Assembly: GCF_900460245.1 (NCBI RefSeq)
Contig: NZ_UHIP01000001.1
Span: 248,001 to 312,000, forward strand
Length of the DNA: 64,000 bases
Origin: Vibrio fluvialis
GTDB taxonomy: Bacteria > Pseudomonadota > Gammaproteobacteria > Enterobacterales > Vibrionaceae
Direction: 5' to 3'
Below are positions 53,905 through 62,428 of the stretch, one piece after another. A program made the translations under genes and the position numbers. Within the stretch, counting starts at the first letter, position 1. Every line of letters starts with the position of its first letter. The notes under the pieces were generated by a model. The model did not search any database, was not told the origin of the DNA, and saw nothing but the letters and a program-made list of their open reading frames with translations.

Positions 53905-54399
53905 ATGAGACACATTATTTCGCTATTACTAGAAAACCAGCCAGGTGCTCTGTCTCGTGTTGTCGGTTTGTTCTCGCAGCGTGGTTACAACATCGAGAGT
54001 CTGAACGTATCGCCAACTGATGATGAGACGTTATCACGCCTGAACATCACAACTACCTCGGATGAAATGCAGCTGGAGCAAATCCAGAAGCAGCTGCATA
54101 AGCTGATCGACGTCCTGAAAGTTCAGGAAGTGTCTGAGTTTGAGCACATTGAGCGTGAGTTGATGTTGGTGAAAGTCAAAGCCAGTGGTTTTGCCCGTGC
54201 TGAAGTAAAACGTACCGCTGATATTTTCCGTGGTCAGATTGTGGATGTGACAGCCTCGCAATACACCGTGCAGCTTGCAGGTGCCAGTGAAAAACTCGAT
54301 GCTTTTATTGATGCGATTGCTGAAGTCACCGAAGTGATTGAAGTGGCCCGCAGTGGTGTTGTTGGGATTGCGCGTGGAGAACGCGCGCTACGTGGTTAA
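53905..54399 (+). CDS. ilvN: Acetolactate synthase small (regulatory) subunit
   Basis: 164 residues with an N-terminal ACT domain (RHIISLLLENQPGALSRVVGLFSQRGYNIESL), the valine-binding site. Gives feedback control and full activity to the large subunit. In E. coli this partner of IlvI is called IlvH; the two names are used for the same kind of subunit. Follows ilvI after one base. A terminator follows at 54421. Confidence 0.95.
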   Translation: MRHIISLLLENQPGALSRVVGLFSQRGYNIESLNVSPTDDETLSRLNITTTSDEMQLEQIQKQLHKLIDVLKVQEVSEFEHIERELMLVKVKASGFARAEVKRTADIFRGQIVDVTASQYTVQLAGASEKLDAFIDAIAEVTEVIEVARSGVVGIARGERALRG

Positions 54400-54419
54400 T
54401 CAGTATTCAATGAAATAAA

Positions 54420-54448
54420 AAAACCAGCCGTTTGGCTGGTTTTTTTAT
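54420..54448. terminator. Bidirectional terminator ilvN/serA
   Basis: AAACCAGCC/GGCTGGTTT stem with GTTT loop, with A-run left and seven T right. ilvN and serA converge here. Confidence 0.9.
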
Positions 54449-54486
54449 TTCTCAATCAAACGGAGCTGAGACTCCATTTTGCTGCA

Positions 54487-55716
54487 TTAGTGCAGAATAC
54501 GCGCACGAATCGTGCCGTCGATCTCTTTCAGTTTCGCCAATGCTTCTTCTGAACGTTCCGCTTCAACATCGACAACCACGTAGCCAATATCAGCAGACGT
54601 TTGCAGGTACTGCGCCGCAATGTTGATACCGTCTTGAGCAAAGATGGTGTTGATTTGGGTCAGAATACCTGGACGGTTCTCGTGAATATGCAACAGACGA
54701 GAAGTGTTGCGGTGCTCTGGCAGAGAAACTTCCGGGAAGTTGACGCTCGACAGCGTTGAACCGTTGTCTGAGTATTTCGCCAGTTTGCCCGCGACTTCAA
54801 TACCGATGTTCTCTTGCGCTTCCTGAGTTGAGCCGCCCACGTGCGGAGTCAGAATCACGTTGTCGAACTTCATCAGTGGTGATTCAAACGCTTCTTTGTT
54901 TGACGCTGGCTCAGTCGGGAATACGTCGATGGCTGCACCAGACAGATGACCCGATTCCATTGCATCGCAAAGAGCTGGGATATCGACCACGGTGCCGCGC
55001 GCTGCGTTGATGAAGATTGAGCCTGGTTTCATGCGTGCAAATTCTTCTTTGCCCATCATGTTTTTAGTTTCTGGAGTTTCAGGCACGTGCAGAGAAATCA
55101 CGTCACATTTATTCAGCAGTTCGCTCATGGTGTGAACTTGAGTGGCGTTGCCCAGCGACAGTTTGTTTTCAATGTCGTAGTAGTAAACGTGCATACCCAG
55201 GTTTTCAGCAATGATACCCAACTGAGTACCAATGTGACCGTAACCGATGATGCCCAGGCGTTTGCCACGTGCTTCGTAAGAGTTGTCGGCACTCTTTTTC
55301 CAGATACCGCGGTGAGCCAGAGCGTTTTTCTCCGGAATGCCGCGCAGCAGAAGCAGGATTTCGCCCAGAACCAGCTCGGCCACACTGCGAGTGTTTGAGA
55401 ACGGTGCGTTAAACACCGGAATACCACGTTTAGCTGCAGCGCTCAGGTTAACTTGGTTCGTACCGATACAGAAACAGCCGATCGCAACCAGTTTATCTGC
55501 AGCGTTGATGACGTTTTCGGTCAGGTTAGTGCGCGAGCGGATACCAATGAAGTGAACATCTTTAATGGCTTCGATCAGTTCTGATTCTTCCAGGGAGCCC
55601 TTGTGGTATTCAATGTTGCTATAGCCGGCAGCTTGCAGAACTTCTACTGAAGATGGATGAAGTCCTTCAAGGAGTAGGATTTTAATTTTGTCTTTTTCCA
55701 GTGAAACTTTGGCCAT
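54487..55716 (-). CDS. serA: D-3-phosphoglycerate dehydrogenase
   Basis: 409 residues. First step of phosphoserine synthesis. Substrate/NAD domain: GIIGYGHIGTQLG (about 158-170) and the catalytic Arg in INAARGTVVD, Glu in DVFPTEPASNKE, His in LTPHVGGSTQEAQ. C-terminal ACT domain (about 338-409) binds serine for feedback inhibition. A perfect GCAAACGTTTGC palindrome lies 85 bases upstream of the start. Reading convergent with ilvN, downstream of rpiA on the same strand. Confidence 0.97.
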   Translation of the reverse strand: MAKVSLEKDKIKILLLEGLHPSSVEVLQAAGYSNIEYHKGSLEESELIEAIKDVHFIGIRSRTNLTENVINAADKLVAIGCFCIGTNQVNLSAAAKRGIPVFNAPFSNTRSVAELVLGEILLLLRGIPEKNALAHRGIWKKSADNSYEARGKRLGIIGYGHIGTQLGIIAENLGMHVYYYDIENKLSLGNATQVHTMSELLNKCDVISLHVPETPETKNMMGKEEFARMKPGSIFINAARGTVVDIPALCDAMESGHLSGAAIDVFPTEPASNKEAFESPLMKFDNVILTPHVGGSTQEAQENIGIEVAGKLAKYSDNGSTLSSVNFPEVSLPEHRNTSRLLHIHENRPGILTQINTIFAQDGINIAAQYLQTSADIGYVVVDVEAERSEEALAKLKEIDGTIRARILH

Positions 55717-55798
55717 TATTCTCGTCCTTAAATATGGGAAGGTGGGCTAATGAAGCGAACATAAAGCGAAACGTGCAATAACTGAGCCTTTTATAAGA

Positions 55799-55814
55799 AA
55801 GCAAACGTTTGCAT
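55799..55814 (-). promoter_or_regulatory. PurR-type palindrome upstream of serA
   Basis: AAGCAAACGTTTGCAT contains GCAAACGTTTGC, the perfect core of the PurR operator consensus ACGCAAACGTTTGCGT. It is 83 bases before the serA start in the intergenic region. Serine feeds glycine and one-carbon units to purines, so control by PurR would make sense. Inference from consensus. Confidence 0.65.
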
Positions 55815-55906
55815 TGTGTATCTTCTACGCAATAAATTAACAAACTTTTTTTGTTTTGGGTAAGAAAATTACGGAATAAGGCATAATTTTCTTAGAGAAA
55901 AGAAAC

Positions 55907-55932
55907 AAAAAACGGCACCCTGAGTGCCGTTT
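55907..55932 (-). terminator. Terminator after rpiA
   Basis: AAACGGCAC/GTGCCGTTT with CCTGA loop, then TTTTTTG on the minus strand. Confidence 0.88.
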
Positions 55933-55969
55933 GTAATCTAATGACGGAAAAAAGACGCTTTTTCCAATC

Positions 55970-56626
55970 TTATTCTTCGATTTTCGCCCCTTCAGGGGTG
56001 CCGGTGATAACAACGTCAGCACCACGGTGGGCGAACAGACCGTTCGTTACCACGCCTGCAATCGCGTTGATTTTGCTTTCCAGATCTTTTGCATCTGTAA
56101 TGCGCATGTTGTGCACATCCAGGATGATGTTGCCGTTGTCTGTGACTACGCCTTCACGGTAAACCGGATCGCCGCCCAGTTTGACCAGTTCGCGTGCGAC
56201 ATAAGAGCGCGCCATCGGAATCACTTCCACTGGCAGTGGGAAAGCCCCCAATACGTCAACCGCTTTGGTGCCATCAACGATACAAATGAATTTGTCCGCA
56301 ATCGCTGCCACGATTTTTTCGCGGGTCAGCGCCGCGCCACCACCTTTGATCATTTCACGGTGTGCGTTAATTTCGTCTGCGCCATCCACATACACATCCA
56401 GACCAGCGACGTCGTTGCAGTCGAACACTTCAATACCTAAACCTTTCAGTTTTTCCGTTGAAGCAATCGAGCTTGATACAGCCCCTTTAATGTCATCTTT
56501 GATCGAACCCAGAGCGTCGATGAAGTGATTCACCGTTGAACCGGTGCCGACACCGACAATGCTGCCTTTCTCTACATATTTCAGTGCAGCCCAACCGGCG
56601 GCTTTTTTCATTTCATCTTGAGTCAT
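55970..56626 (-). CDS. rpiA: Ribose-5-phosphate isomerase A
   Basis: 218 residues (E. coli 219). Pentose-phosphate isomerase. The start is the ATG at 56626, preceded by AGGAG; the frame is open upstream without a signal for a start. Typical motifs [44 protein letters not shown] and EVIPMA are intact. It precedes serA, as in E. coli where rpiA and serA are neighbours. Confidence 0.97.
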   Translation of the reverse strand: MTQDEMKKAAGWAALKYVEKGSIVGVGTGSTVNHFIDALGSIKDDIKGAVSSSIASTEKLKGLGIEVFDCNDVAGLDVYVDGADEINAHREMIKGGGAALTREKIVAAIADKFICIVDGTKAVDVLGAFPLPVEVIPMARSYVARELVKLGGDPVYREGVVTDNGNIILDVHNMRITDAKDLESKINAIAGVVTNGLFAHRGADVVITGTPEGAKIEE

Positions 56627-56745
56627 GCCTATCTCCTGATTTCGATTCTGTGGGGGAACGCGTTTGCGCGGCGCGATTATACCCTCAAACCAACGGGAGA
56701 TGTACTCTGATAGCGGCATAATCACCTCACTTAATTATGCAGAGA

Positions 56746-57336
56746 TCACGCTTTCCACTGCCAAATTTGGCTGGGGGTGACGATCTTCGGTAACGGTATA
56801 TCCCAGGCTTCGGTGGGCAGCTGTTCAACATGCTGACAATCATGTGCCAGTCCCATCGGCTGGGCACCTTCCCCGGTTTTAAACCAATGCGCCAACGTAC
56901 GATCGTAATAGCCGCCACCCATGCCAAGGCGATGGCCGTGAGAGTCGAATGCAACTAAAGGTGTGCAGATAAGATCGAGCTCTTTAACCGGTTTCACCAG
57001 TGTTTGGTCGAGTTTGGGCTCCAGAATACCGAATTTGTTATACGTCATCGGCGTGGAGCTTTGATAGTGAAGAAATAGCAGGTGACCCGCAGAAAAGGGA
57101 TGTAATACGGGCAGGTAGATGGCTTTGCCTTGCGACCATAACCATTCGATCAGCGGTTGAGTGTCGAGCTCGCCGTCGGTCGACAGGTAAAGAGCAATAT
57201 GATGACAGGTTTGCATTTCAGGCAGAGCGGCAAAACGGCAGATCAAATCCTGGCTCGCTTGATATTGAATGTCGCTGGACAGCTGATTGCGTTGTTGTCG
57301 AACGAGCTTACGCAGCTCATGACGAGAGTATTGCAT
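56746..57336 (-). CDS. fau: 5-formyltetrahydrofolate cyclo-ligase
   Basis: 196 residues from the ATG at 57336. Converts 5-formyl-THF back to 5,10-methenyl-THF, using ATP. Begins QYSRHELRKLVRQQRNQLS, the family N terminus; the nucleotide/substrate motif LGMGGGYYDRTLA and the earlier RFAALP and FGILEP blocks are present. Its 5' end lies directly after 6S RNA, the order zapA-6S-fau of E. coli. It is likely co-transcribed with 6S RNA. An upstream TTG would run through the 6S gene and is unlikely. Confidence 0.94.
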   Translation of the reverse strand: MQYSRHELRKLVRQQRNQLSSDIQYQASQDLICRFAALPEMQTCHHIALYLSTDGELDTQPLIEWLWSQGKAIYLPVLHPFSAGHLLFLHYQSSTPMTYNKFGILEPKLDQTLVKPVKELDLICTPLVAFDSHGHRLGMGGGYYDRTLAHWFKTGEGAQPMGLAHDCQHVEQLPTEAWDIPLPKIVTPSQIWQWKA

Positions 57337-57341
57337 AGAGG

Positions 57342-57523
57342 GACCCCAGAGTGCCGTTGAGGATTGTAGCCCTTGAACCAGCTGGTTCAAGGCGGATCAG
57401 CAATGATAACCGTAGGCTTCTCGGTACAAGCCGAGCATGCTCAATAGCTACCAAGTACTAACCCTTACGTGTTGCTTATCGGCTCAGGGACATAAATCCG
57501 CTGACGAACACTCCAGGGAAAAT
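57342..57523 (-). ncRNA. ssrS: 6S RNA (ssrS)
   Basis: About 182 bases, in the right place between zapA and fau. Recognisable conserved parts on the minus strand: CCCTGAGCCGAT, GAGCATGCTCGG, ACCGAGAAGCCT and CCTTGAACC-GGTTCAAGGG, matching the E. coli 6S landmarks. The two ends pair (CCCTGGAGTG with CACTCTGGGG). 6S binds sigma70 RNA polymerase in stationary phase. Ends are estimated to within a few bases. Confidence 0.93.
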
Positions 57524-57539
57524 CTTTGGATGGTAAAGG

Positions 57540-57848
57540 CTACAGCTCTCCTGGCTTGACTTTACTGAGTGCTTCTTCAAGCGAAGCCGTGAGCTTTTCC
57601 ATTCGCTCGCTCATTTCCGACTGCTGGCCATCTTTTTCTTGCTGCTTGGTTTGCAGCTCATAACAGATGTTCAGTGCGGCGATTGTCAGTAACTTTACCT
57701 CATTCGATACCTTAGTACGATCAGCCATTTCTTTCAATCGTCGGTCGAGGTCCTGTGCGGCACGCAACAATGGTTCTTCTTGCCCTGGCGGACAATTGAC
57801 CCGTGTTACTTTGCCTAAAATTTCAACGTCAACCGCTTGATTACTCAT
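57540..57848 (-). CDS. zapA: Cell division protein ZapA
   Basis: 102 residues. Small cytoplasmic protein that bundles FtsZ filaments. Begins SNQAVDVEILGKVTRVNCPPGQEE, the ZapA N-terminal beta part; then a long helix with coiled-coil heptads (EVKLLTIAALNICYELQTKQQEK). It ends just upstream of 6S RNA and fau. Divergent from ygfB. Confidence 0.94.
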   Translation of the reverse strand: MSNQAVDVEILGKVTRVNCPPGQEEPLLRAAQDLDRRLKEMADRTKVSNEVKLLTIAALNICYELQTKQQEKDGQQSEMSERMEKLTASLEEALSKVKPGEL

Positions 57849-58090
57849 GATAAATGAACTCTATTGGCGTAACTAAAGATGATATCGCTTACGTGACCAT
57901 CGAGGGTCAAACTATAGGTAAAGCGTTCCTAAGATTCAAGCTTTTCACACACGGAAGCTAGATTTGGTTGGGCAAAAACACAGTTCTTGGGCAATTTGCA
58001 TAAAAGCTGGTCACAATTGGCGACGCGAGCGTTTTCGCCGGATCGTTGAAGTGGTACGATTGGACATATTTTTTTAATGACGAGCCCATT

Positions 58091-58666
58091 ATGAGCGACA
58101 ACACTTTTCCAAATTATGCAAACTTAGCCTCCGAACTGCAATCGGCATCACTGGGTGTCACGCCGGCAGAGTTGCACGGTTTGCTCACCGGTATGCTGGC
58201 TGGCGGGTTGAGTTTGAGCGATAAAAGTTGGCAGCCGCTGATTTTTGATTACACCAATGATGGTATGGGCTGGCCGATGCAGGTGCTGGCACTGGCTGAG
58301 CAGACGCTCAAAGCGACTAACGCAGAACTGACCAGTACCGATTTAGAATTGACTCTGATGTTGCCAGTCACAGAAGGTGAAGAAGCACTGTTCCAATTTG
58401 CTGATAGCGTGGCGGAATGGGTTAATCATTTCATTTCCGGCCTGGGGTTGGTCGACGCGAAATTACAGAGTGCGTCAGACGTCGCGAAAGAAGCGCTGGA
58501 AGATCTGGAAGAGATCGCCAAGCTGGGTATCGATGAAGAAGATGATTTTGAAGAGCAGGCTCAGTTACTGGAGCAAGTCATTGAGCACGTGAAGGCCTGC
58601 GTTCTGACGCTACACGCAGAATTCGGCGTCAAACCACAACAAGATTCTGAACCAACCATTCATTAA
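58091..58666 (+). CDS. ygfB: UPF0149 family protein YgfB
   Basis: 191 residues from the ATG at 58091; the longer open frame from 58046 starts in the leader and has no ribosome-binding site. UPF0149 core: [34 protein letters not shown] and [32 protein letters not shown] with a very acidic stretch. Function is not well known; in Pseudomonas YgfB modulates gene expression linked to antibiotic resistance. In E. coli the order is ygfB-pepP-ubiH-visC, but pepP is missing here, the next gene being ubiH. Confidence 0.92.
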   Translation: MSDNTFPNYANLASELQSASLGVTPAELHGLLTGMLAGGLSLSDKSWQPLIFDYTNDGMGWPMQVLALAEQTLKATNAELTSTDLELTLMLPVTEGEEALFQFADSVAEWVNHFISGLGLVDAKLQSASDVAKEALEDLEEIAKLGIDEEDDFEEQAQLLEQVIEHVKACVLTLHAEFGVKPQQDSEPTIH

Positions 58667-58677
58667 GTGAGGCGGCA

Positions 58678-59862
58678 GTGAGCGAGGCAAAGTCTTTTGA
58701 TGTGATTATTGCTGGTGGCGCGATGGCTGGTGCCACTTTGGCACTGGCGTTGGACTCCCTCAGTCAGGGGGGGCTGAACATCGCGGTGATCGAAGCGTAT
58801 CAGACGAATCACCACGCCCACCCGGGATTTGATGCCCGCTCGATTGCTCTCTCATATGGTACGGTTGGGATTCTGCAAAAACTGAAACTGTGGTCTGCGA
58901 TTCAACCCGTGGCTACACCGATCACTCACATTCATGTATCTGACCGCTTTCATGCGGGGATGACGGATATTACTCGCGAATCTGCTGGCGTTGATGCGCT
59001 GGGTTACGTCGTTGAACTGGCTGATGTCGGCCGTATTTACGCGGAAAAAATGGCGCAGTACGCTGCGATTCATCAATTTTGTCCGGCCAGTGTATCGACG
59101 GTAGAACGCAGTGATGCATCGGTCACAGTGACACTGAGTAACGGTGAATGCCTCAACGGTAAATTGTTGGTGGCGGCTGATGGCGCGGTATCTACCTGTT
59201 GCCAGCAGATCGGTTTAGAGCTTAAAGAACACGATTTCGAGCAAGTGGCCATCATTGCCAATGTTGTTGCCAGCCAACCACACAAGGGCCGCGCCTTTGA
59301 ACGTTTTACGTCGACGGGGCCGGTGGCGCTGCTGCCGATGAGCGACAACCGTTTGTCGCTTGTGTGGTGTTTGCCTCCCGAAGAGGCGGCAAACGTGATG
59401 CAATACAGTGAGAGCGAGTTTCTGGCTGAATTGCAGCAGGCATTTGGCTGGCGTTTAGGTCGTTTGACGAAAGCGGGTGAGCGCAGCGCGTATCCGTTGC
59501 TGCTGCGTTATCGCGAGCAGAATGTTTCTCACCGCTTTGCGATTGTCGGTAATGCCGCGCAAACCCTGCATCCTATCGCCGGTCAGGGATTCAACCTTGG
59601 TATTCGCGATGTCGCGACGTTGGCAGAAGAACTGACCCATGGCGATGAAATTGGCGGCTACGCGCAGCTGAACCGTTTCAGAAAGCGCCGAGAAGCCGAT
59701 CGAGAGGCGACCATTGCGCTTACTTCAACTCTAGTGCACTTGTTCTCGAATGACTGGCTGACATTAAGAATCGGACGAAATCTGGGCCTGGCTGCGATGG
59801 ATAATCTGCCAGTGCTGAAAACTCCGTTGCTGCGCCGCACGCTGGGTGTGGTAAATCGATAA
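58678..59862 (+). CDS. ubiH: 2-octaprenyl-6-methoxyphenyl hydroxylase
   Basis: 394 residues. FAD monooxygenase of ubiquinone synthesis, adding the C1 hydroxyl. FAD-binding Rossmann loop IIAGGAMAGATLALAL at the N terminus, DG motif AADGAVSTC, and GD-type motif VGNAAQTLHPIAGQGFNLGIRD. Starts with GTG at 58678, eleven bases after ygfB stop. Very likely in operon with ygfB and ubiI. Confidence 0.93.
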   Translation: MSEAKSFDVIIAGGAMAGATLALALDSLSQGGLNIAVIEAYQTNHHAHPGFDARSIALSYGTVGILQKLKLWSAIQPVATPITHIHVSDRFHAGMTDITRESAGVDALGYVVELADVGRIYAEKMAQYAAIHQFCPASVSTVERSDASVTVTLSNGECLNGKLLVAADGAVSTCCQQIGLELKEHDFEQVAIIANVVASQPHKGRAFERFTSTGPVALLPMSDNRLSLVWCLPPEEAANVMQYSESEFLAELQQAFGWRLGRLTKAGERSAYPLLLRYREQNVSHRFAIVGNAAQTLHPIAGQGFNLGIRDVATLAEELTHGDEIGGYAQLNRFRKRREADREATIALTSTLVHLFSNDWLTLRIGRNLGLAAMDNLPVLKTPLLRRTLGVVNR

Positions 59863-59875
59863 AAGGTACAAAATT

Positions 59876-61105
59876 ATGATGCAAAGCGTGGATATTGCGA
59901 TTGTCGGCGGCGGAATGGTCGGACTGGCTTTAGCGGCTGCATTCAAAAACACCGATTTGCGAATTGCCGTGATAGAAGGCAAATTGCCGCAAGAAGGGTT
60001 GAGCGAGCTGCCAGATGTGCGTGTTTCGGCGCTTAGCCGTTCCAGTGAAATTATTTTGCAGAACCTGAACGCCTGGCAGGGAATCAAGGCCCGCCGAGCG
60101 GCACCTTACACTGCGATGGAAGTGTGGGAACAAGACAGTTTTGCCCGCATTGAATTCAGCGCAAATAGTCTCACTCAGCCTAATCTGGGGCACATTGTCG
60201 AAAATCGCGTGATTCAACTGGCGCTGCTGGAGCAGGTTAAACAGCAATCCAACGTCTCTTTGTACATGCCGGCAAGTTGTCAGAGCCTGGCGATTGGTGA
60301 AAGCGAAGCGTGGCTGACACTGAGTAACGGTCAGTCGCTGACAGCGAAACTGGTTGTGGGCGCAGATGGGGCGAACTCCTGGGTACGCAAACAACAAGAC
60401 ATTCCGCTGACGCACTGGGATTATGGTCACAGCGCGGTGGTGGCAAACGTGCGAACGACTGAACCGCATGAATCGGTGGCGCGTCAGATCTTTACGCCGC
60501 AAGGTCCGCTGGCATTTCTGCCTATGGGCAATTCGCACATGAGTTCCATTGTCTGGTCGACAGACCCGAACCGCGCTGAACGCTTGGTCGCTATGGATGC
60601 GAGTGAGTTCAATAAAGCCCTGACGGCTGAATTTGACGTCAAACTGGGCGTGTGTGAAGTCGTTGGTGAACGCCATGCGTTTCCGCTCAAAATGCGTTAC
60701 GCCCGAGACTTTGTCGTCGAGCGCGTCGCCCTCGTTGGTGATGCGGCGCACACCATTCATCCGCTGGCTGGGCAGGGGGTCAACCTTGGTCTGCTGGACG
60801 CCGCGAGTCTGGCGCAGGAAGTGATGGCGTTATGGCATCAGGGGCAGGACATCGGCAGTAAGCGTAACCTGCGTGGATATGAGCGTTGGCGTAAAGCGGA
60901 AGCGGCGAAAATGATTGCCGCAATGCAAGGCTTTAAAGATTTGTTTGCTGGTAACAATCCAGCCAAAAAATTGATTCGTGGTATCGGTATGCGTTTGGCG
61001 GGGCAACTGCCTGGGGCGAAAGATGAAATCATGAAACATGCGCTGGGCTTAAAAGGCAACTTGCCTGAACTGGCGAAAATAAATCGCGCTTCTCATATCG
61101 CGTAA
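59876..61105 (+). CDS. ubiI: 2-octaprenylphenol hydroxylase UbiI (VisC)
   Basis: 409 residues. FAD-dependent C5 hydroxylase of ubiquinone synthesis. N terminus DIAIVGGGMVGLALAAAF (FAD), DG motif VVGADGANSWVR, and VGDAAHTIHPLAGQGVNLGLLD. Clear paralogue of the preceding ubiH; both in one operon with 13 bases between. Terminator follows at 61127. Confidence 0.93.
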   Translation: MMQSVDIAIVGGGMVGLALAAAFKNTDLRIAVIEGKLPQEGLSELPDVRVSALSRSSEIILQNLNAWQGIKARRAAPYTAMEVWEQDSFARIEFSANSLTQPNLGHIVENRVIQLALLEQVKQQSNVSLYMPASCQSLAIGESEAWLTLSNGQSLTAKLVVGADGANSWVRKQQDIPLTHWDYGHSAVVANVRTTEPHESVARQIFTPQGPLAFLPMGNSHMSSIVWSTDPNRAERLVAMDASEFNKALTAEFDVKLGVCEVVGERHAFPLKMRYARDFVVERVALVGDAAHTIHPLAGQGVNLGLLDAASLAQEVMALWHQGQDIGSKRNLRGYERWRKAEAAKMIAAMQGFKDLFAGNNPAKKLIRGIGMRLAGQLPGAKDEIMKHALGLKGNLPELAKINRASHIA

Positions 61106-61126
61106 CATGATGTGCGACAAAATGGC

Positions 61127-61155
61127 AAAAGGGTTGGCAATCGCCAACCCTTTTT
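61127..61155. terminator. Bidirectional terminator after ubiI
   Basis: AAAGGGTTGGC/GCCAACCCTTT around AATC, with A- and T-runs. Also serves the small convergent gene. Confidence 0.88.
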
Positions 61156-61172
61156 AATTCGTTTCGAGAGCG

Positions 61173-61379
61173 TTACGCGTACGCACAGCGTAATCTTCTT
61201 ATCTCCAGATTCACTTCTTTGACGGTCTGGAAGTGCCGCTGTTCTGCGCGGTCCGGCAACATCAGTTTGCCGTTGTCGAATTCAAATTTACCTACGCCGT
61301 AGATATATATTCTTCCCTTAAAAAGACGACTTACGTGTTTAGCAATCATACCTGGTGTATAGCGCTTAAACAGTCTCAT
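61173..61379 (-). CDS. Small basic protein of unknown function
   Basis: 68 residues from the ATG at 61379, AAAGGATCG upstream. Begins MRLFKRYTPGMIAKHVSRLF and carries a beta-like KGRIYIYGVGKFEFDNGKLML, then RHFQTVKEVNLEIRRLRCA. Basic, soluble, without signal peptide or membrane helix. Good ribosome-binding site and codon use like neighbouring genes support it as real. I do not recognise a named family; it looks like a conserved small hypothetical of vibrios. It lies alone between ubiI and the deacylase gene. Confidence 0.7.
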   Translation of the reverse strand: MRLFKRYTPGMIAKHVSRLFKGRIYIYGVGKFEFDNGKLMLPDRAEQRHFQTVKEVNLEIRRLRCAYA

Positions 61380-61672
61380 ACTTCGATCCTTTGTTTGTTT
61401 TCGCACTGCAAAGTATATGGAAACCCCTGAGAAAATAGTGTGATTGAGCTAGGGATACATGCAGTATTAGCTGACCAATTTAGATATTTGTGCTGCTGTA
61501 AGCAAATCCATGGATAAATATCCACAATTGTGTGACTTTTACCTCAAATAGATAGGGTTGACGAAACTTCCTCTCTAACCGAGACGGCGCTCATTAAGCC
61601 AGAGGAATATGACAGTTTTAAGAATAGTTGGCTTTAAGAAAAACGGGTAAAAAAGATGTCATATTTCTGCAT

Positions 61673-61699
61673 AAAAAAAGCCCGCAATCAGATGCGGGC
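61673..61699 (-). terminator. Minus-strand terminator without an adjacent gene
   Basis: GCCCGCA/TGCGGGC stem, 6-base loop, followed by TTTTTTTAT on the minus strand. The nearest minus-strand stop codon is 250 bases upstream, so it ends either a long 3' UTR or a small RNA. Confidence 0.85.
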
Positions 61700-61865
61700 G
61701 AAATAGTCACAGATGCATTACACAAAAAGTGGATGTCCTGAAACAATCAGTGGATTCACTTTTTTGTTGGAGAAGGATATCAACAGAGTCGTACCTCTGT
61801 GTGAACTTTAACCAACGAAACAGAGAGTAAACTAAAAAAAATGGCGTGACTATTTATGTTTTTAA
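61680..61865 (-). ncRNA. Candidate small regulatory RNA
   Basis: Inferred from a strong terminator, a structured upstream segment and a CRP/FNR-like site in front. Start not determined; about 61855-61870 would give a CRP site in the -45 to -62 range. The possible -10 is AT-rich (TTTAAAAACAT) but not convincing. It could equally be the 3' UTR of the YbaK-type gene. No similarity to Qrr, CsrB, RyhB or Spot 42 beyond short stretches. Confidence 0.35.
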
Positions 61866-61905
61866 ATTGGATAAAAATTCACAACAAAATAATCTTAAAT
61901 TAGAA

Positions 61906-61921
61906 GTTGATCACGATCACA
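61906..61921 (-). promoter_or_regulatory. CRP/FNR-like site
   Basis: Minus-strand TGTGATCGTGATCAAC matches CRP TGTGA-N6-TCACA in eight of ten positions; the plus strand reads TTGATCACGATCAC, close to FNR TTGAT-N4-ATCAA. It lies within 45 bases after the stop of the YbaK-type gene, so it probably serves the candidate small RNA. Confidence 0.4.
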
Positions 61922-61948
61922 TGTAATGGATTGCATGGTTTGCATCAC

Positions 61949-62428
61949 TTATTCACGTTGAATGTGTGCAAACTGAGGCTGACAAAGTTGTACGAGATCG
62001 TTTACGTCGAGCGCGATACCTGCCAACGTCGAACCGCTGCTGATAGTGACCAGCGGTTGTTGCAAAATAGCGTGATCAAAAATGATCGGCATGGGGGTTT
62101 TGAGTAACAGTGGTGTGACGGTGCCGAGCGCATAGCCCGTGATCGTTTCCACTTGCGAGAGATCCACGCACGTCATTCGTCGCCAATTAAGTAAGGCGCG
62201 CACTTTTTTGGGATCCACATTGCGATCGCCCGGAGCGCAAGCCAGAGCGAGATTATCCCCCATATCACGCAATAAAATACATTTGACCATTTGGTTGGGC
62301 TTAATGCCGCGTTGGCGCGCAGCATCTTCGATCGTGGTCGCGGGTGTAAGGTGCGGCAGCAGGCGATAGGGTACCTGCTGCGCATCCAGATATTGGGTGA
62401 TTGGTGTGCTGATGGTGTTATTCATCAT
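61949..62428 (-). CDS. YbaK/prolyl-tRNA deacylase family protein
   Basis: 159 residues. YbaK/EbsC-type domain that hydrolyses misacylated tRNA (Cys-tRNA-Pro, Ala-tRNA-Pro and others depending on member). The catalytic lysine is in [13 protein letters not shown] and the conserved [11 protein letters not shown] and [12 protein letters not shown] segments are present. It resembles the free-standing ProX/YbaK types; the exact tRNA substrate is uncertain. The start overlaps the end of ygfZ by 11 bases, so they are co-translated. Confidence 0.85.
   Translation of the reverse strand: MMNNTISTPITQYLDAQQVPYRLLPHLTPATTIEDAARQRGIKPNQMVKCILLRDMGDNLALACAPGDRNVDPKKVRALLNWRRMTCVDLSQVETITGYALGTVTPLLLKTPMPIIFDHAILQQPLVTISSGSTLAGIALDVNDLVQLCQPQFAHIQRE

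Larger units (their letters stand above)
61380..61948. other. 569-base intergenic region with possible sRNA
   Basis: No coding gene seen. A strong minus-strand terminator lies at 61673-61699. Upstream of it (61700-61870 on the minus strand) the sequence is folded: an ACAGAG/CTCTGT hairpin (about 61785-61802) and AAAAAGTG/CACTTTTT pairing (about 61728-61762). A CRP/FNR-like site is at 61906-61921. See the separate sRNA entry. The part 61380-61670 shows nothing clear. Confidence 0.5.

Noticed and set aside
61785..61802. Similarity of a hairpin segment to the 5' end of Spot 42
   Set aside because: Only about ten bases (ACAGAGGTA) are shared and the gene context is wrong for spf.
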